Counted from the stretch's first letter, positions 8,662 to 16,757 are shown. The stretch is 23,240 nucleotides of DNA from Lachnospiraceae bacterium UBA3802 (GCA_002369155.1 DFEM01000101.1:1-23240); one strand, 5' to 3'. Notes: generated from the letters alone by a model not told the origin. Program-made: numbers and translations.

Positions 8662-9813
8662 TCATTTTATTTTGGATAATCTTTCTATTCTCTTTTCGTA
8701 AGAGTAGCAGACACCGTCAATGTGAGCCTTGCTTTGCCTTGAATCCTTTTCGTAGATTTTTAGCAATAAGGAAGTGCCCGGAAGCTTATCAAGGTTTATT
8801 AGTGAATAATCTTTTACAAGACTTAACATTTTTTCTGCATCTTGTTCAAATCCCTTGGTATATAAATATTTCATCTCAGCTTCATTGGTCGGGGCTTCGG
8901 TATTGGCATACAAGGACTCTCCGCTGTCAAATATAGGTGCAACTCCGATAAACTTCAGGCTTTCGGAATCCCTTAGAAAACCGATATTATTAAAATGCCT
9001 GTCTCTTTGAGACATAACGTAGTCGGTCAGGATTTGATATTCCAAAGAAGCCCTTACTTCGTCTGAATCCATTCCGTTTTCTTTACAGACATTAAGCAAA
9101 TGTTCAAAGTAGTTTTCCGTATTTTTTTGCTTTTTCGATATAATCAAATCGTATGCGCTTATCAATTCGATTTGCTCTGAAGTAAAGCACTTGCAAAAAC
9201 AACCATAATCATAAGGTTTATGTTTGATTTTAACTAAATTATAATCAACATAATTTGAAAATCCTTGCGAATGATGGATTTTTGATGCGATATGCTCATT
9301 GAGACTTTCATCTGATTTATCGGTGGAATTTCCTTTTACCAGATATCTTTCCCCTTTTTTTATAATCCATGTTTTTTCGATACCTCCTGTCAGCGAACTG
9401 TTCGGAGAATATCTTAATTCGTTGCTTTTGGTTTTATCCCGCTCCCATTCCAAAGTATTGTCTTTAAAATCATTAGTGAAAAGATTCACATCCTTCCATT
9501 TAAGGGCAGAATCAATGGGTTTAATCCAATAGCAGTCATTCAAACTTAATCCGAGATTTTTAAATAAGTATTCTTTGGGTATACTTATATTTCTTGCTTT
9601 AAGCATGGCTGTCAGATTGTTTCGACTAAGCGGAATTGCCCTGGACTGCCACCATGAGTGAAACCATAAATCATCACTGCGACTGCATACAGGAGCATGT
9701 TCTTTGTTTTTCAGCTCCTTGGCAAATGAGATTACTTCTCCTTTGTTGCTAAAAGAGATAATGGTAATCGGGATATCTTTATGCATTAAGATAAAGGGAA
9801 GGTATTTATCCAT
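8662..9813 (-). CDS. hipA: HipA-like serine/threonine kinase (probable toxin)
   Basis: A 383-residue protein with a HipA-type kinase core. There is a Gly-rich loop SLTGGIEK (about 140-147), equivalent to the HipA loop carrying the autophosphorylated Ser, and a probable ATP lysine in RYLVKG (Lys160). The catalytic loop is SQRDRHFNNIG, with Asp271 and Asn276, and the metal-binding segment is PIFDSGES with Asp296. In the family, HipA kinases phosphorylate aminoacyl-tRNA synthetases or translation factors and arrest growth. The target here is unknown. The N-terminal ~130 residues (WWQSRAIPLSRNNL...LGLSLNDCYWIKP) are of the kind found in clostridial HipA-domain proteins. The gene is the second of a pair: its ATG lies inside the upstream HTH gene (28-nt overlap) and has an excellent AAAGGAGG site. 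All key catalytic residues are present, so it looks active. Confidence 0.85.
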   Translation of the reverse strand: MDKYLPFILMHKDIPITIISFSNKGEVISFAKELKNKEHAPVCSRSDDLWFHSWWQSRAIPLSRNNLTAMLKARNISIPKEYLFKNLGLSLNDCYWIKPIDSALKWKDVNLFTNDFKDNTLEWERDKTKSNELRYSPNSSLTGGIEKTWIIKKGERYLVKGNSTDKSDESLNEHIASKIHHSQGFSNYVDYNLVKIKHKPYDYGCFCKCFTSEQIELISAYDLIISKKQKNTENYFEHLLNVCKENGMDSDEVRASLEYQILTDYVMSQRDRHFNNIGFLRDSESLKFIGVAPIFDSGESLYANTEAPTNEAEMKYLYTKGFEQDAEKMLSLVKDYSLINLDKLPGTSLLLKIYEKDSRQSKAHIDGVCYSYEKRIERLSKIK

Positions 9814-10190
9814 TTTTCCTCCTTTTCTTTGTTTTTAATATATTCGTATTCCCATTCTGCCAAAGTTTTAACATAGTCTTTGTTGAATGAATTAACCTTA
9901 CAAAGATATAAAAGATTATCGGTTCCTGTTAAGTTAAGATAATAACTCTTATTTTTTACTATTATTTTCCCAAAGTATGTACTTATATTCTCGGAGTCGG
10001 ATAATTTAACCAATTTATCGACAGATATACCAAGAATATCCGAGATTTTTTTAACATATCCGTATTGCATTTTGTAGACGGAAGTTTTTCCGTTAACGAA
10101 ATCGTTTAAGGTGCTGTAAGGTATCCCGGTTTTTATAGACAGACTTTTTATGTCATATTGTTTTGATTTTATTAACTTCTTTAAGTCCAT
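9786..10190 (-). CDS. hipB: HTH-domain antitoxin/repressor partner of the HipA-like kinase
   Basis: A 134-residue protein. Residues ~3-60 (LKKLIKSKQ...SLSIKTGIPYSTLNDFVNG...KKISDILGISVDKL) form an XRE/Cro-type helix-turn-helix, and a C-terminal ~70 residues of unrecognised sequence may contact the kinase. ATG 10190 was chosen because AAGGGG ends 9 nt upstream. ATG 10196 is only 3 nt from that site, and TTG 10199 is adjacent to it. Order (regulator first, kinase second, overlapping) and a palindrome over its own promoter fit the HipBA pattern of an autorepressing antitoxin. It is longer than E. coli HipB (88 aa). Confidence 0.75.
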   Translation of the reverse strand: MDLKKLIKSKQYDIKSLSIKTGIPYSTLNDFVNGKTSVYKMQYGYVKKISDILGISVDKLVKLSDSENISTYFGKIIVKNKSYYLNLTGTDNLLYLCKVNSFNKDYVKTLAEWEYEYIKNKEKEEKWINTFPLS

Positions 10191-10216
10191 GTGCATCAAC
10201 CCCTTCTTTCAAAAAT

Positions 10217-10245
10217 ATTATACCGCTACAGCGGTACAAACGCAA
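10217..10245 (-). promoter_or_regulatory. hipBA promoter
   Basis: On the minus strand, TTGCGT (10245-10240), a 17-bp spacer and a perfect TATAAT (10222-10217). Transcription would start near 10210, about 20 nt before the hipB ATG. The palindrome at 10221-10236 fills the spacer and touches the -10. Confidence 0.7.
10221..10236. promoter_or_regulatory. Perfect palindromic operator in the hipBA promoter
   Basis: TACCGCT-AC-AGCGGTA: two perfect 7-bp arms around a 2-bp centre, GC-richer than its surroundings. It lies between the -35 and -10 of the hipBA promoter, so a dimer of the HTH protein bound here would block RNA polymerase. Assignment to HipB is inferred from position. Confidence 0.75.
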
Positions 10246-10276
10246 TGGTGCTTTTATGGGAAAAATGATGTTCTTG

Positions 10277-10285
10277 TGATATAAT
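10277..10285 (+). promoter_or_regulatory. Possible extended -10 promoter for rubrerythrin
   Basis: TGATATAAT (TG at 10277-10278, TATAAT at 10280-10285) has no good -35 17 bp upstream, so it would act as an extended -10 element. It predicts a start near 10292 and a leader of about 77 nt. It is divergent from the hipBA promoter about 30 bp away. Confidence 0.4.
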
Positions 10286-10368
10286 TATCTTGTTCGGAAA
10301 TTACTTATGATACCTATGCAAAATAATAAAAAAATAGTATTATATTAAAGATATGGGAGGGTCAAATT

Positions 10369-10932
10369 ATGGCAGACAACAAATGGCGTTTCAGAGGAGA
10401 AGATTTAAAGGGCACAGAGACCGAAAAGAACCTGCTTGCAGCATTTGCAGGCGAGTCAGAGGCTCGTAACAAATATACATTCTTTGCTTCAAAGGCCAAG
10501 AAGGAAGGTTTTGTTCAGATTTCCAATATCTTTGCCGAGACGGCAGCCAATGAAAAAGAGCATGCTGAGATCTGGTACAAGATTCTTACCGGTATCGGAA
10601 CCACGGTAGACTGCCTTGAAGCAGCGGCTGACGGCGAAGCATATGAGTGGAAAGAGATGTATCCTTCATTTGCAGCCAAAGCAAGAGAAGAAGGCTTTGA
10701 TGAGATTGCGGAACTTTTCGAAGGCGTGGCTGCAATCGAAAAAGAACACGAAGAGAGATACAGAAAGCTCTTAAAGAACATTAATGATAAACTTGTATTC
10801 TCTCGTGACGGAGACTGCGTATGGCAGTGTTCCAACTGCGGACATATCGTTATCGGCAAGGAAGCACCCGAGGTTTGTCCTGTATGCAATCACCCGCAGG
10901 CGTACTTCCAGCTTAAGGCAGAGAACTACTAA
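10369..10932 (+). CDS. rbr: Rubrerythrin
   Basis: A peroxidase of anaerobes that reduces hydrogen peroxide to water. The 187-residue protein is canonical. The N-terminal four-helix ferritin-like domain has the diiron ligand patterns [11 protein letters not shown] (Glu29), NEKEHAE (Glu62, His65) and a second IEKEHEERY. The C-terminal rubredoxin domain has two CxxC knuckles (CSNCG and CPVCN) for one Fe(SCys)4 centre. GGGAGGG precedes the ATG. Desulfoferrodoxin follows 25 nt later, so superoxide reduction and removal of the resulting peroxide are encoded together. Confidence 0.96.
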   Translation: MADNKWRFRGEDLKGTETEKNLLAAFAGESEARNKYTFFASKAKKEGFVQISNIFAETAANEKEHAEIWYKILTGIGTTVDCLEAAADGEAYEWKEMYPSFAAKAREEGFDEIAELFEGVAAIEKEHEERYRKLLKNINDKLVFSRDGDCVWQCSNCGHIVIGKEAPEVCPVCNHPQAYFQLKAENY

Positions 10933-10957
10933 ACAAACAAAAGAGGAGGGTTACATT

Positions 10958-11326
10958 ATGAAATTTTATCGTTGTAAAAAATGCGGAAAGATTATAGCTA
11001 TCGTTAACGAGACACCGTGCCCCACGATGTGCTGCGGCGAGGCAATGGAAGAGATTATTCCGGGCATTACCGATGCAGCATTAGAAAAGCATGTTCCGGT
11101 ATTTGAAGTTGCAAACGGCAAGGTTACCGTTACGGTAGGAAGCGTAGAGCATCCCATGCTCGCAGAGCATTATATTCAGTGGATTGCGATTAAGACAAAG
11201 AACGGCAATCAGAGAGTCACCCTTGAACCCGGTGATGCTCCCAAGGCTGAATTTGCTATCCTTGAAGGCGACGAAGTACTTGAAGTATATGAGTATTGTA
11301 ATCTTCACGGACTTTGGAAGGCTTAA
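10958..11326 (+). CDS. dfx: Desulfoferrodoxin / superoxide reductase
   Basis: It reduces superoxide to hydrogen peroxide in the cytoplasm of anaerobes; the adjacent rubrerythrin can then remove the peroxide. The 122-residue protein is a two-iron (class I) form. The N-terminal desulforedoxin domain has Cys6-x2-Cys9 and Cys25-Cys26. The C-terminal reductase domain has EKH (Glu43, Lys44, His45), VEHPM (His65), EHYIQW (His71) and CNLHG (Cys114, His117), the four His/one Cys site. ATG 10958 was chosen because AGAGGAGGG lies just upstream. The same frame is open further back into rbr, but that part is not conserved. Confidence 0.95.
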   Translation: MKFYRCKKCGKIIAIVNETPCPTMCCGEAMEEIIPGITDAALEKHVPVFEVANGKVTVTVGSVEHPMLAEHYIQWIAIKTKNGNQRVTLEPGDAPKAEFAILEGDEVLEVYEYCNLHGLWKA

Positions 11327-11366
11327 ATCTTTGATTTATTATCCACGCAAATTAAGGGGAAAGAAA

Positions 11367-12590
11367 TTGCGCGACATAAATATTCATGAAAATATGAATA
11401 ATTTTGGCAACTCAAGGCGGGCAGCGATGACCGCCTTAAGAGTTGCCTTTATTTATGCTTTTGCGGCCCTTCTTTTCCTGCCGTCGTTAAAGGCAGAGGC
11501 CAAAGGAAACATACATACAGGATCGCCTGAATATGTTTCTTCTGCTCTTGAAGAATTTAATGTCGGAGTCTATACGGAGGCTACAGAAGGAGACAGACTC
11601 GGGGAATTTGAGTTAATCATTTCTTTTGATCCCGCATATCTTATATGCATTGAAGAAGACGGTGAAAACACGTCTGGGGAAATCAGGATTAAAGAGGATT
11701 CTTTTGATGCTCTTCGTTATAAAATCATGCTAACCTTTAAGCCGCTTGTCGGAGGAGAGACCAAGATAGAAGTAAAGGAAGCTACACTTAAATCTCCTGA
11801 TGGAGAAAAGCTTGAGACAGATTCTCTTCCGTCAATTCCCATTCACATAAATGCTCCTCAATTAACTCCTCCCGATTATATGAGTGTAAACGGTGTCAGA
11901 ATTGAGGGATTTAATTCTAAAGATACCGAATATAAGGTTAATATTCCTTATGTGGAAAAGCTTTTTATATATGTTCCCGAAGATTATAAAGTGTCTTACG
12001 AGGATTCATTGTCTGAAGGAAAGAACACAGTGAAAGCTTTGGTTACCAAAGAAGGATTTTCAACGCTTGAATATACGCTGGAAGTAAACATGGAGGCTAA
12101 ACCGACTGAAGAGCCTGTGGTTCAGGAGGAAGAAACTAAAGGAACCACAGATAATGAACCGGAAATAGATCCCGAGATGCTTGAGATTAAAGAAGCATTA
12201 AAAAAGAGCAACGAAAAGAAGAAAAATCCAGAGATAGAGGCTCTTAATTTAAAAGGCATGATTGCACCATCAAACAGCAATCAGGTTGAGATTAAGAATG
12301 AAAACCATAAGAATATAATCATTCTTTTGGGACTTATCGGATTAAGTATTATTATTTTTTTGGCGAAGCTTTTTAGCAGCGTTGTTATAAATGGAGATCA
12401 CGGTGTTCGCAGGGAGAGAGGATTGAATTTAAAAAACAGATTGTCTTCCAAAAGAAAATCGGATATGTTTTCTTTTGCGGAGATTGAATCAAAGAAATCA
12501 GCCTCGTCAAAGTATTTTGAATATGGATTGGATGTAAAAATAAACGATGTTTCCGATAAAGAAGGAAAAGAGAATGTCGGAAAGAAATGA
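11367..12590 (+). CDS. Membrane-anchored extracellular protein with cohesin-like and cadherin-like beta-sandwich domains
   Basis: A 407-residue exported protein. The best start is TTG 11367, 7 nt after AAGGGG; ATG 11394 has no ribosome site. A signal peptide (hydrophobic about 26-41, likely cleavage after AEA45) is followed by a beta-rich domain at about 53-170. That domain has FELIISFDPAYL and YKIMLTFKPLVGGETKIEV, resembling cohesin-type folds. A second module at about 175-245 (YMSVNGVRIEGFNSKDTEYKV...YTLEVN) resembles the cadherin-like beta-sandwich domain of clostridial surface proteins. An acidic/Lys-rich linker, a transmembrane helix at about 315-337 (NIIILLGLIGLSIIIFLA) and a basic cytoplasmic tail of ~70 residues follow. 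The gene overlaps cpsB by 17 nt and has no terminator before it, so it belongs to the capsule-regulation operon. No function is known to me. A role in sensing or organising surface polysaccharide is inferred from context. Confidence 0.7.
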   Translation: MRDINIHENMNNFGNSRRAAMTALRVAFIYAFAALLFLPSLKAEAKGNIHTGSPEYVSSALEEFNVGVYTEATEGDRLGEFELIISFDPAYLICIEEDGENTSGEIRIKEDSFDALRYKIMLTFKPLVGGETKIEVKEATLKSPDGEKLETDSLPSIPIHINAPQLTPPDYMSVNGVRIEGFNSKDTEYKVNIPYVEKLFIYVPEDYKVSYEDSLSEGKNTVKALVTKEGFSTLEYTLEVNMEAKPTEEPVVQEEETKGTTDNEPEIDPEMLEIKEALKKSNEKKKNPEIEALNLKGMIAPSNSNQVEIKNENHKNIIILLGLIGLSIIIFLAKLFSSVVINGDHGVRRERGLNLKNRLSSKRKSDMFSFAEIESKKSASSKYFEYGLDVKINDVSDKEGKENVGKK

Positions 12591-13323
12591 TATATTAAAA
12601 GCTATGCCAATTGTCGATTCTCATTGCCATATTTTACCCGGAATTGATGATGGCGCTAAAAGCACTGAGCAGACTCTTGGGATGTTAAGGATTGCAGAGA
12701 GTGAGGGTGTAACGCATATTATTGCCACTCCGCATTTTAAGGTCAATCATAAAAATGCATCCTTGGAAACAAGAGAGAAGACATTGGAAAATGTCAAAGC
12801 ATTGGCGAAAGAAAACAATATAGACATTAATCTTTTTCTTGGCAATGAGGTAATGTTTTTTAATGACATAGAAAGTGTCTACGAAGAAAAAAAGATATGT
12901 ACGATGAACGGCACCCACTATCTGTTAACGGAGTTTTATCCGGAGGACGAATTTGCCAAGATACGAAGAGGCCTCGAAGCAATATTTGAACTTGGTCTAA
13001 TACCGGTGCTGGCGCACGCGGAAAGGTATACGGCTCTAAGAAAAAGTGTCACAAATACCGCGCTTTTGGCAGACATGGGAGTTGTTATCAGCATTAACGC
13101 TTCATCGGTGGCAGGCAAAGCGGGTTTTGGAACTAAACTTTTTGTCAAAAAACTCATTAAAGAAAAAATAGTATCACTGATATCATCTGACGCACATGAT
13201 GATATTAAAAGAGCACCTGTTTTCGCGGATTGTATAAGAAGCTTAAGCAGAATTGCAGATGAAGAATACATTAAAGATATTTTATATAACAATGCAAAGG
13301 AAATATTTGAACTGACGCGATAA
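12574..13323 (+). CDS. cpsB: CpsB/YwqE-family PHP-domain tyrosine-protein phosphatase
   Basis: A metal-dependent phosphatase that dephosphorylates the capsule BY-kinase and resets the polysaccharide assembly cycle. The 249-residue protein shows the PHP metal-site motifs in order: DSHCHILPGIDDGAK near the N-terminus, ATPHF, GNEV, LAHAERY and SSDAHD. ATG 12574 follows AAGGA by 7 nt and lies inside the end of the preceding gene, implying translational coupling; the longer frame to 12547 has no support. CpsC and CpsD follow, giving the order phosphatase-adaptor-kinase known from Gram-positive capsule loci. Confidence 0.93.
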   Translation: MSERNDILKAMPIVDSHCHILPGIDDGAKSTEQTLGMLRIAESEGVTHIIATPHFKVNHKNASLETREKTLENVKALAKENNIDINLFLGNEVMFFNDIESVYEEKKICTMNGTHYLLTEFYPEDEFAKIRRGLEAIFELGLIPVLAHAERYTALRKSVTNTALLADMGVVISINASSVAGKAGFGTKLFVKKLIKEKIVSLISSDAHDDIKRAPVFADCIRSLSRIADEEYIKDILYNNAKEIFELTR

Positions 13324-13344
13324 TTATTACCCTTGGAGTATAGG

Positions 13345-14082
13345 ATGGAAGAAAAAAAGTACAGAGAAAACGAAGAAGAAAAAGAAATTGATTTAAGAGA
13401 AATAGCCGCATACCTTTTCCATTGGCTGTGGCTTATTATGATTGCAGGACTTTTGGCTTCTGCAATTGCCTTTGCATACAGTTCATTTATTATGAAGCCT
13501 CAGTATGTATCCACCACCAAAATATATGTGTTAAACAGAAGCGGTCAAAACGAGAATTTAACTTATGCGGATACCCAGCTTTCCACACTTCTTACCAAAG
13601 ACTTTAAAGAACTTATCAAAAGCAGATTTGTACTTGAAACCGTCATAGAAGAATTGGAGCTGCAGGAGACATATGAACAATTGGCTTCAAAAATCACCGT
13701 AAACAATACAAGTGATACGCGTATTATCGGAATAAGCGTGGAAGACTATGATCCTGCCAGAGCTCAGTATATAGCAAACGCAGTCAGAGAAGTTGCAGCG
13801 ATTCATATCCGTTCCGTTATGGATATCGAGGCAGTTAATGTGGTGGATGAGGCAAACCTTCCCGATGTTCCGGCCAAGCCTTCCAAGAAAAAAATCACGG
13901 CAATAGGTTTCCTTATAGGTGTGGCACTCATAACCGGAGTATTGGTGTTAAGATTCTTCCTTGATGATTCAATTAATACTACCGAAGATGTTGAAAAATA
14001 TTTGGGTATCACAACGCTCGCCGTTATTCCTGTAATGCAGCAGGAAAAAGAAGATGAACTTTCTACCAGGATAAAGAATTAG
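13345..14082 (+). CDS. cpsC: CpsC/CapA-type chain-length determinant and BY-kinase activator (Wzz domain)
   Basis: The transmembrane half of a split Gram-positive tyrosine-kinase/co-polymerase system. The 245-residue protein has the Wzz layout: acidic N-terminus (KEIDLREIAAYLF), a first helix at about 27-46, an extracytoplasmic loop of ~130 residues, a Pro-rich stretch (LPDVPAKPSKKK) and a second helix. A short cytoplasmic tail (DSINTTEDVEKYLGITTLAVIP) corresponds to the kinase-contact segment. ATG 13345 has GGAG 6 nt upstream; TTG 13333 is an in-frame false start. It lies 21 nt after cpsB and 14 nt before cpsD. Confidence 0.92.
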   Translation: MEEKKYRENEEEKEIDLREIAAYLFHWLWLIMIAGLLASAIAFAYSSFIMKPQYVSTTKIYVLNRSGQNENLTYADTQLSTLLTKDFKELIKSRFVLETVIEELELQETYEQLASKITVNNTSDTRIIGISVEDYDPARAQYIANAVREVAAIHIRSVMDIEAVNVVDEANLPDVPAKPSKKKITAIGFLIGVALITGVLVLRFFLDDSINTTEDVEKYLGITTLAVIPVMQQEKEDELSTRIKN

Positions 14083-14096
14083 ATAAGGGATTAAAT

Positions 14097-14792
14097 ATGC
14101 AGGAAGTATTTTTAAAACAGGATAAATTGGATTTCAGGTCGCTTGAAGCAATAAAGACTTTAAGAACAAATGTGGAGTTCTCCGGAACAAACGTTAAGAC
14201 GGTTTTGTTTACAAGTACAACTCCGGGAGAAGGGAAAAGTACTGTTTCTTTTGAACTTGCAAGAAGCTTTGCTCAGGCAGGCAGGAAGACTCTTCTTTTG
14301 GATCTAGACCTTCGCAAATCCGTCATGAAGGGAAGATATAAAAGAGGCAGGGTAAGATATGGCATAAGCCACTATCTTATCGGCAAAGTTGAAATAGATG
14401 ATGTACTGTGCTTTACGGACATTCCCAATCTTTTCCTGGTTTTTGCAGGCCCTGTGCCGCCAAACCCCAGCGAACTTTTGCATGGTGATAGATTCGAGGA
14501 GTTTATGACAAAAGCCAAGGAGATATTTGATTTTATTGTAATTGATACTCCTCCCATCGGTTCTGTTATTGATGCGGCTATTGTATCCAAACACTGTGAT
14601 GGCGGTATTATCGTGGTCAAATCCGGCAAAATCAGCTACAGATATGCCAAGAAGGTCAAAGAACAGCTTGAGATGGCAGGCTGTAAGATACTCGGCTGCG
14701 TGCTTAATCAGGTCAAGATTAACGGTAAAGGTTATTACGGCAAGTATTACGGAAAATACTACGCGGATTATTACGGCGAGGAAAAGCAGTAA
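14097..14792 (+). CDS. cpsD: CpsD/CapB-type bacterial tyrosine kinase
   Basis: A cytoplasmic BY-kinase that autophosphorylates on its C-terminal tyrosines and, with CpsC, controls polysaccharide polymerisation and export. Motifs: Walker A STTPGEGKST (about 40-49), Walker A' LLLDLDLR (about 66-73) and Walker B FIVIDTPP (about 146-153). The tail is an eight-Tyr cluster in four YY pairs (Tyr213/214, 217/218, 221/222, 225/226) within the last 20 residues. The length of 231 aa is typical. AAGGG lies 8 nt before the ATG. No clear terminator follows. Confidence 0.95.
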   Translation: MQEVFLKQDKLDFRSLEAIKTLRTNVEFSGTNVKTVLFTSTTPGEGKSTVSFELARSFAQAGRKTLLLDLDLRKSVMKGRYKRGRVRYGISHYLIGKVEIDDVLCFTDIPNLFLVFAGPVPPNPSELLHGDRFEEFMTKAKEIFDFIVIDTPPIGSVIDAAIVSKHCDGGIIVVKSGKISYRYAKKVKEQLEMAGCKILGCVLNQVKINGKGYYGKYYGKYYADYYGEEKQ

Positions 14793-14857
14793 AAAAGCAA
14801 TGATATATTATGCTGATATAAAAAAGCATTTTCGACATTTTGATTTTTTACGAAATG

Positions 14858-14866
14858 TGTTATAAT
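14858..14866 (+). promoter_or_regulatory. Extended -10 promoter ahead of the GH25 remnant
   Basis: TGTTATAAT (TG 14858-14859, TATAAT 14861-14866), with TTTTGA at 14838-14843 a weak -35 at 17 bp. The predicted start near 14873 falls at the edge of the truncated GH25 frame, so any transcript would have no room for a start codon or ribosome site. It may be the promoter of the ancestral gene, left after an internal deletion. Confidence 0.45.
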
Positions 14867-14878
14867 TTGACAGCTTGA

Positions 14879-15265
14879 AAATTTTACGAAGCCAATTACT
14901 GTCTAAATATTGCCAGAAGATATAAAATTTCTTATCCGATTTATATAGACAGTGAGTATTCAGGCTATAAAAATAATACAGGAAGAGCTGACGGACTAGA
15001 CAGATTTACGAGAACTTCTGTTTGCAAGGCGTTTTGCGAGACGATAAAATCAGCAGGTTATACACCCGGTGTATATGCTTCCAAGTTCTGGTTTTACAAT
15101 AATCTTGATTACAGACAGCTTAATCCTTATAAAATCTGGCTGGCTCATTACTGCGGAGCCACAGATTACAAAGGAAAATACGATATGTGGCAGCATTCCT
15201 CTACTGGTTCTGTAAACGGAATCGGCGGAAATGTTGATATGGATTACGGTTATCTTGGATATTAA
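14879..15265 (+). pseudogene. 5'-truncated GH25 lysozyme (N-acetylmuramidase) remnant
   Basis: The frame is open from just after a TGA (14876-14878) to TAA 15263-15265. It encodes 128 residues but has no usable start codon near its beginning, which is why it is easily missed. It matches the C-terminal half of glycoside hydrolase family 25: ANYCLNIARRYKISYPIYID with DSE, then VCKAFCETIKSAGYTPGVYA, KIWLAHYC, DMWQHSS and GGNVDMDYGYLGY. The N-terminal half, with the first catalytic Asp (DVSxxQG region) and any signal peptide, is absent. It lies between cpsD and the sugar-phosphate transferase in a 525-nt stretch with no other gene. Most likely it is a decayed peptidoglycan hydrolase of the polysaccharide locus. 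Confidence 0.82.
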
Positions 15266-15284
15266 TAATATAATATGTTAAAAT
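15255..15284 (+). promoter_or_regulatory. Possible promoter for the sugar-phosphate transferase gene
   Basis: TTGGAT (15255-15260), 18-bp spacer, TAAAAT (15279-15284) with TG at 15276-15277 forming an extended -10. It predicts a start near 15291, 27 nt before the ATG. An alternative TATAAT at 15269-15274 has no matching -35. Confidence 0.4.
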
Positions 15285-15317
15285 AGATTAAGTTATTATT
15301 TGTTTTTGGAGTAATTC

Positions 15318-16757
15318 ATGTACGAAAAAAGAAAACGAATTGAACAATTGCTTGCACTCATGCTTGACTTGATTGTGGTATTTGTCAGTTTGTTTGCAGC
15401 CTATCTCATAAGATATCATTTGATATTCGGTACAGCGGCCAATTTTGATCAGGATTGGGTTTTGTATGTATTTATGTCCTCATATCTTCTGGTCGGACTG
15501 GCTCATGACTGGTACAAAAAGATGTTTATGAGATCCTGGTTTTCGGAATTAAGACACATCCTTTTCCAGGAAGCGGTGACGGCGGGAATAATTGTTTTAT
15601 TCACATATATGCTTCATCAGACTACCGATATTTCCCGACTTATGTACGGATATTTCTTTGTAATCAATACCGTACTCGTCTGGGCTGCAAGACTTTTGTT
15701 CAAGGCGTATTTGTACAATGTATATAAATCCGGAAGATACGGCAACAAAATGCTTTTGATTATTCCCTCGGACAATGCGGAGAATATCATTGAGCATATC
15801 TTAAAGTACAAAGAATGGTACAGGACCATAGTCGGCATAGCGCTTACCGATGATGTTACCGGCAAAGGAGAAGTTCATCCCGATTATCAGACATTTTTAG
15901 GATACAAGGTTGTCTGCGGCGGCAAAGACCTCGTGGAATATGCTACGCATAACGAGATAGATGAAGTATTTATCTATGATAATGACCTTCAAAATACCGA
16001 GATACTTACCGACTGGGTAGCGAAGCTCCAAAACATGGGTATTATCGTAAATGTCTGCATATCCGCGTTTGATATTATCGATTCGGGCAAGAAGACATTA
16101 AACCGCGTAGGCAAATATGCCACGGTTGAATATGCGAGAAATATTTTCTCCCTAAGACAAAAGGCTCTAAAGAGAGCACTTGATATTACGGGCGCGCTGG
16201 TTGGACTTTTTATTACGGGCTTGTTATTCCCGTTTATTGCCATCGCCATCAAGCTTGATTCAAAGGGACCTATTATCTTCAAGCAGCCGAGAGTCGGAAG
16301 AAACGGAAGAATATTCACTTTCTATAAGTTCAGATCCATGTCGGCCGATGCCGAAGAGAAAAAGGCCAAGCTTATGGAGCAAAATGAGATGGACGGCCTC
16401 ATGTTTAAGATGGATTCGGATCCGAGAGTAACCAAAGTCGGAAAGTTCCTAAGAAAGACGAGCCTTGACGAATTCCCGCAGTTCTTAAATGTCTTAAAAG
16501 GAGATATGAGCCTCGTTGGTACCAGACCCCCGACGGTTCAGGAATATGAGCAGTATTCTCCCAAGCACAAATGCCGTTTGTGCATGACACCGGGAATCAC
16601 CGGTATGTGGCAGGTGTCCGGTCGAAGCGAGATTACGGATTTTGAAGAAGTAATCAAGCTTGATATGGAATACATCGATGACTGGTCGATATGGAAGGAT
16701 ATTAAGATTCTCTTTATGACCGTATTTGCAGTTATATTAAGAAAAGGTGCAAAATAA
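15318..16757 (+). CDS. Undecaprenyl-phosphate sugar-1-phosphate transferase (initiating polyprenyl glycosylphosphotransferase)
   Basis: A membrane enzyme that transfers a hexose-1-phosphate from a UDP-sugar to undecaprenyl phosphate, the first step of exopolysaccharide or capsule repeat-unit synthesis. The 479-residue protein has the WbaP/CpsE layout: four N-terminal transmembrane helices (to about 130), a cytoplasmic CoA-binding-like middle domain (about 140-255), a membrane re-entrant helix at about 290-312, then the catalytic domain. Catalytic-domain motifs are [13 protein letters not shown] (337-341), the catalytic Asp384-Glu385 pair in [36 protein letters not shown], and DxxYIDDWS. GGAG lies 6 nt before the ATG. 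The sugar (usually Glc or Gal) cannot be told from sequence. Confidence 0.93.
   Translation: MYEKRKRIEQLLALMLDLIVVFVSLFAAYLIRYHLIFGTAANFDQDWVLYVFMSSYLLVGLAHDWYKKMFMRSWFSELRHILFQEAVTAGIIVLFTYMLHQTTDISRLMYGYFFVINTVLVWAARLLFKAYLYNVYKSGRYGNKMLLIIPSDNAENIIEHILKYKEWYRTIVGIALTDDVTGKGEVHPDYQTFLGYKVVCGGKDLVEYATHNEIDEVFIYDNDLQNTEILTDWVAKLQNMGIIVNVCISAFDIIDSGKKTLNRVGKYATVEYARNIFSLRQKALKRALDITGALVGLFITGLLFPFIAIAIKLDSKGPIIFKQPRVGRNGRIFTFYKFRSMSADAEEKKAKLMEQNEMDGLMFKMDSDPRVTKVGKFLRKTSLDEFPQFLNVLKGDMSLVGTRPPTVQEYEQYSPKHKCRLCMTPGITGMWQVSGRSEITDFEEVIKLDMEYIDDWSIWKDIKILFMTVFAVILRKGAK

Noticed and set aside
10276..10292. A PerR-like box ahead of rubrerythrin (TATAATTAT region)
   Set aside because: It is only partly palindromic and is explained by the extended -10 TGATATAAT.
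10515..10889. 124-residue minus-strand frame inside rubrerythrin
   Set aside because: Shadow of a certain gene; no ribosome site and low-complexity Ser-rich product.
10784..10957. N-terminal extension of desulfoferrodoxin into rbr
   Set aside because: The extension overlaps rbr coding sequence in another frame; ATG 10958 has a strong ribosome site and matches the family's N-terminus.
14793..14860. Terminator after cpsD
   Set aside because: Only short stems (ACATTT/AAATGT with a 12-nt loop) are present, with no T run after them.
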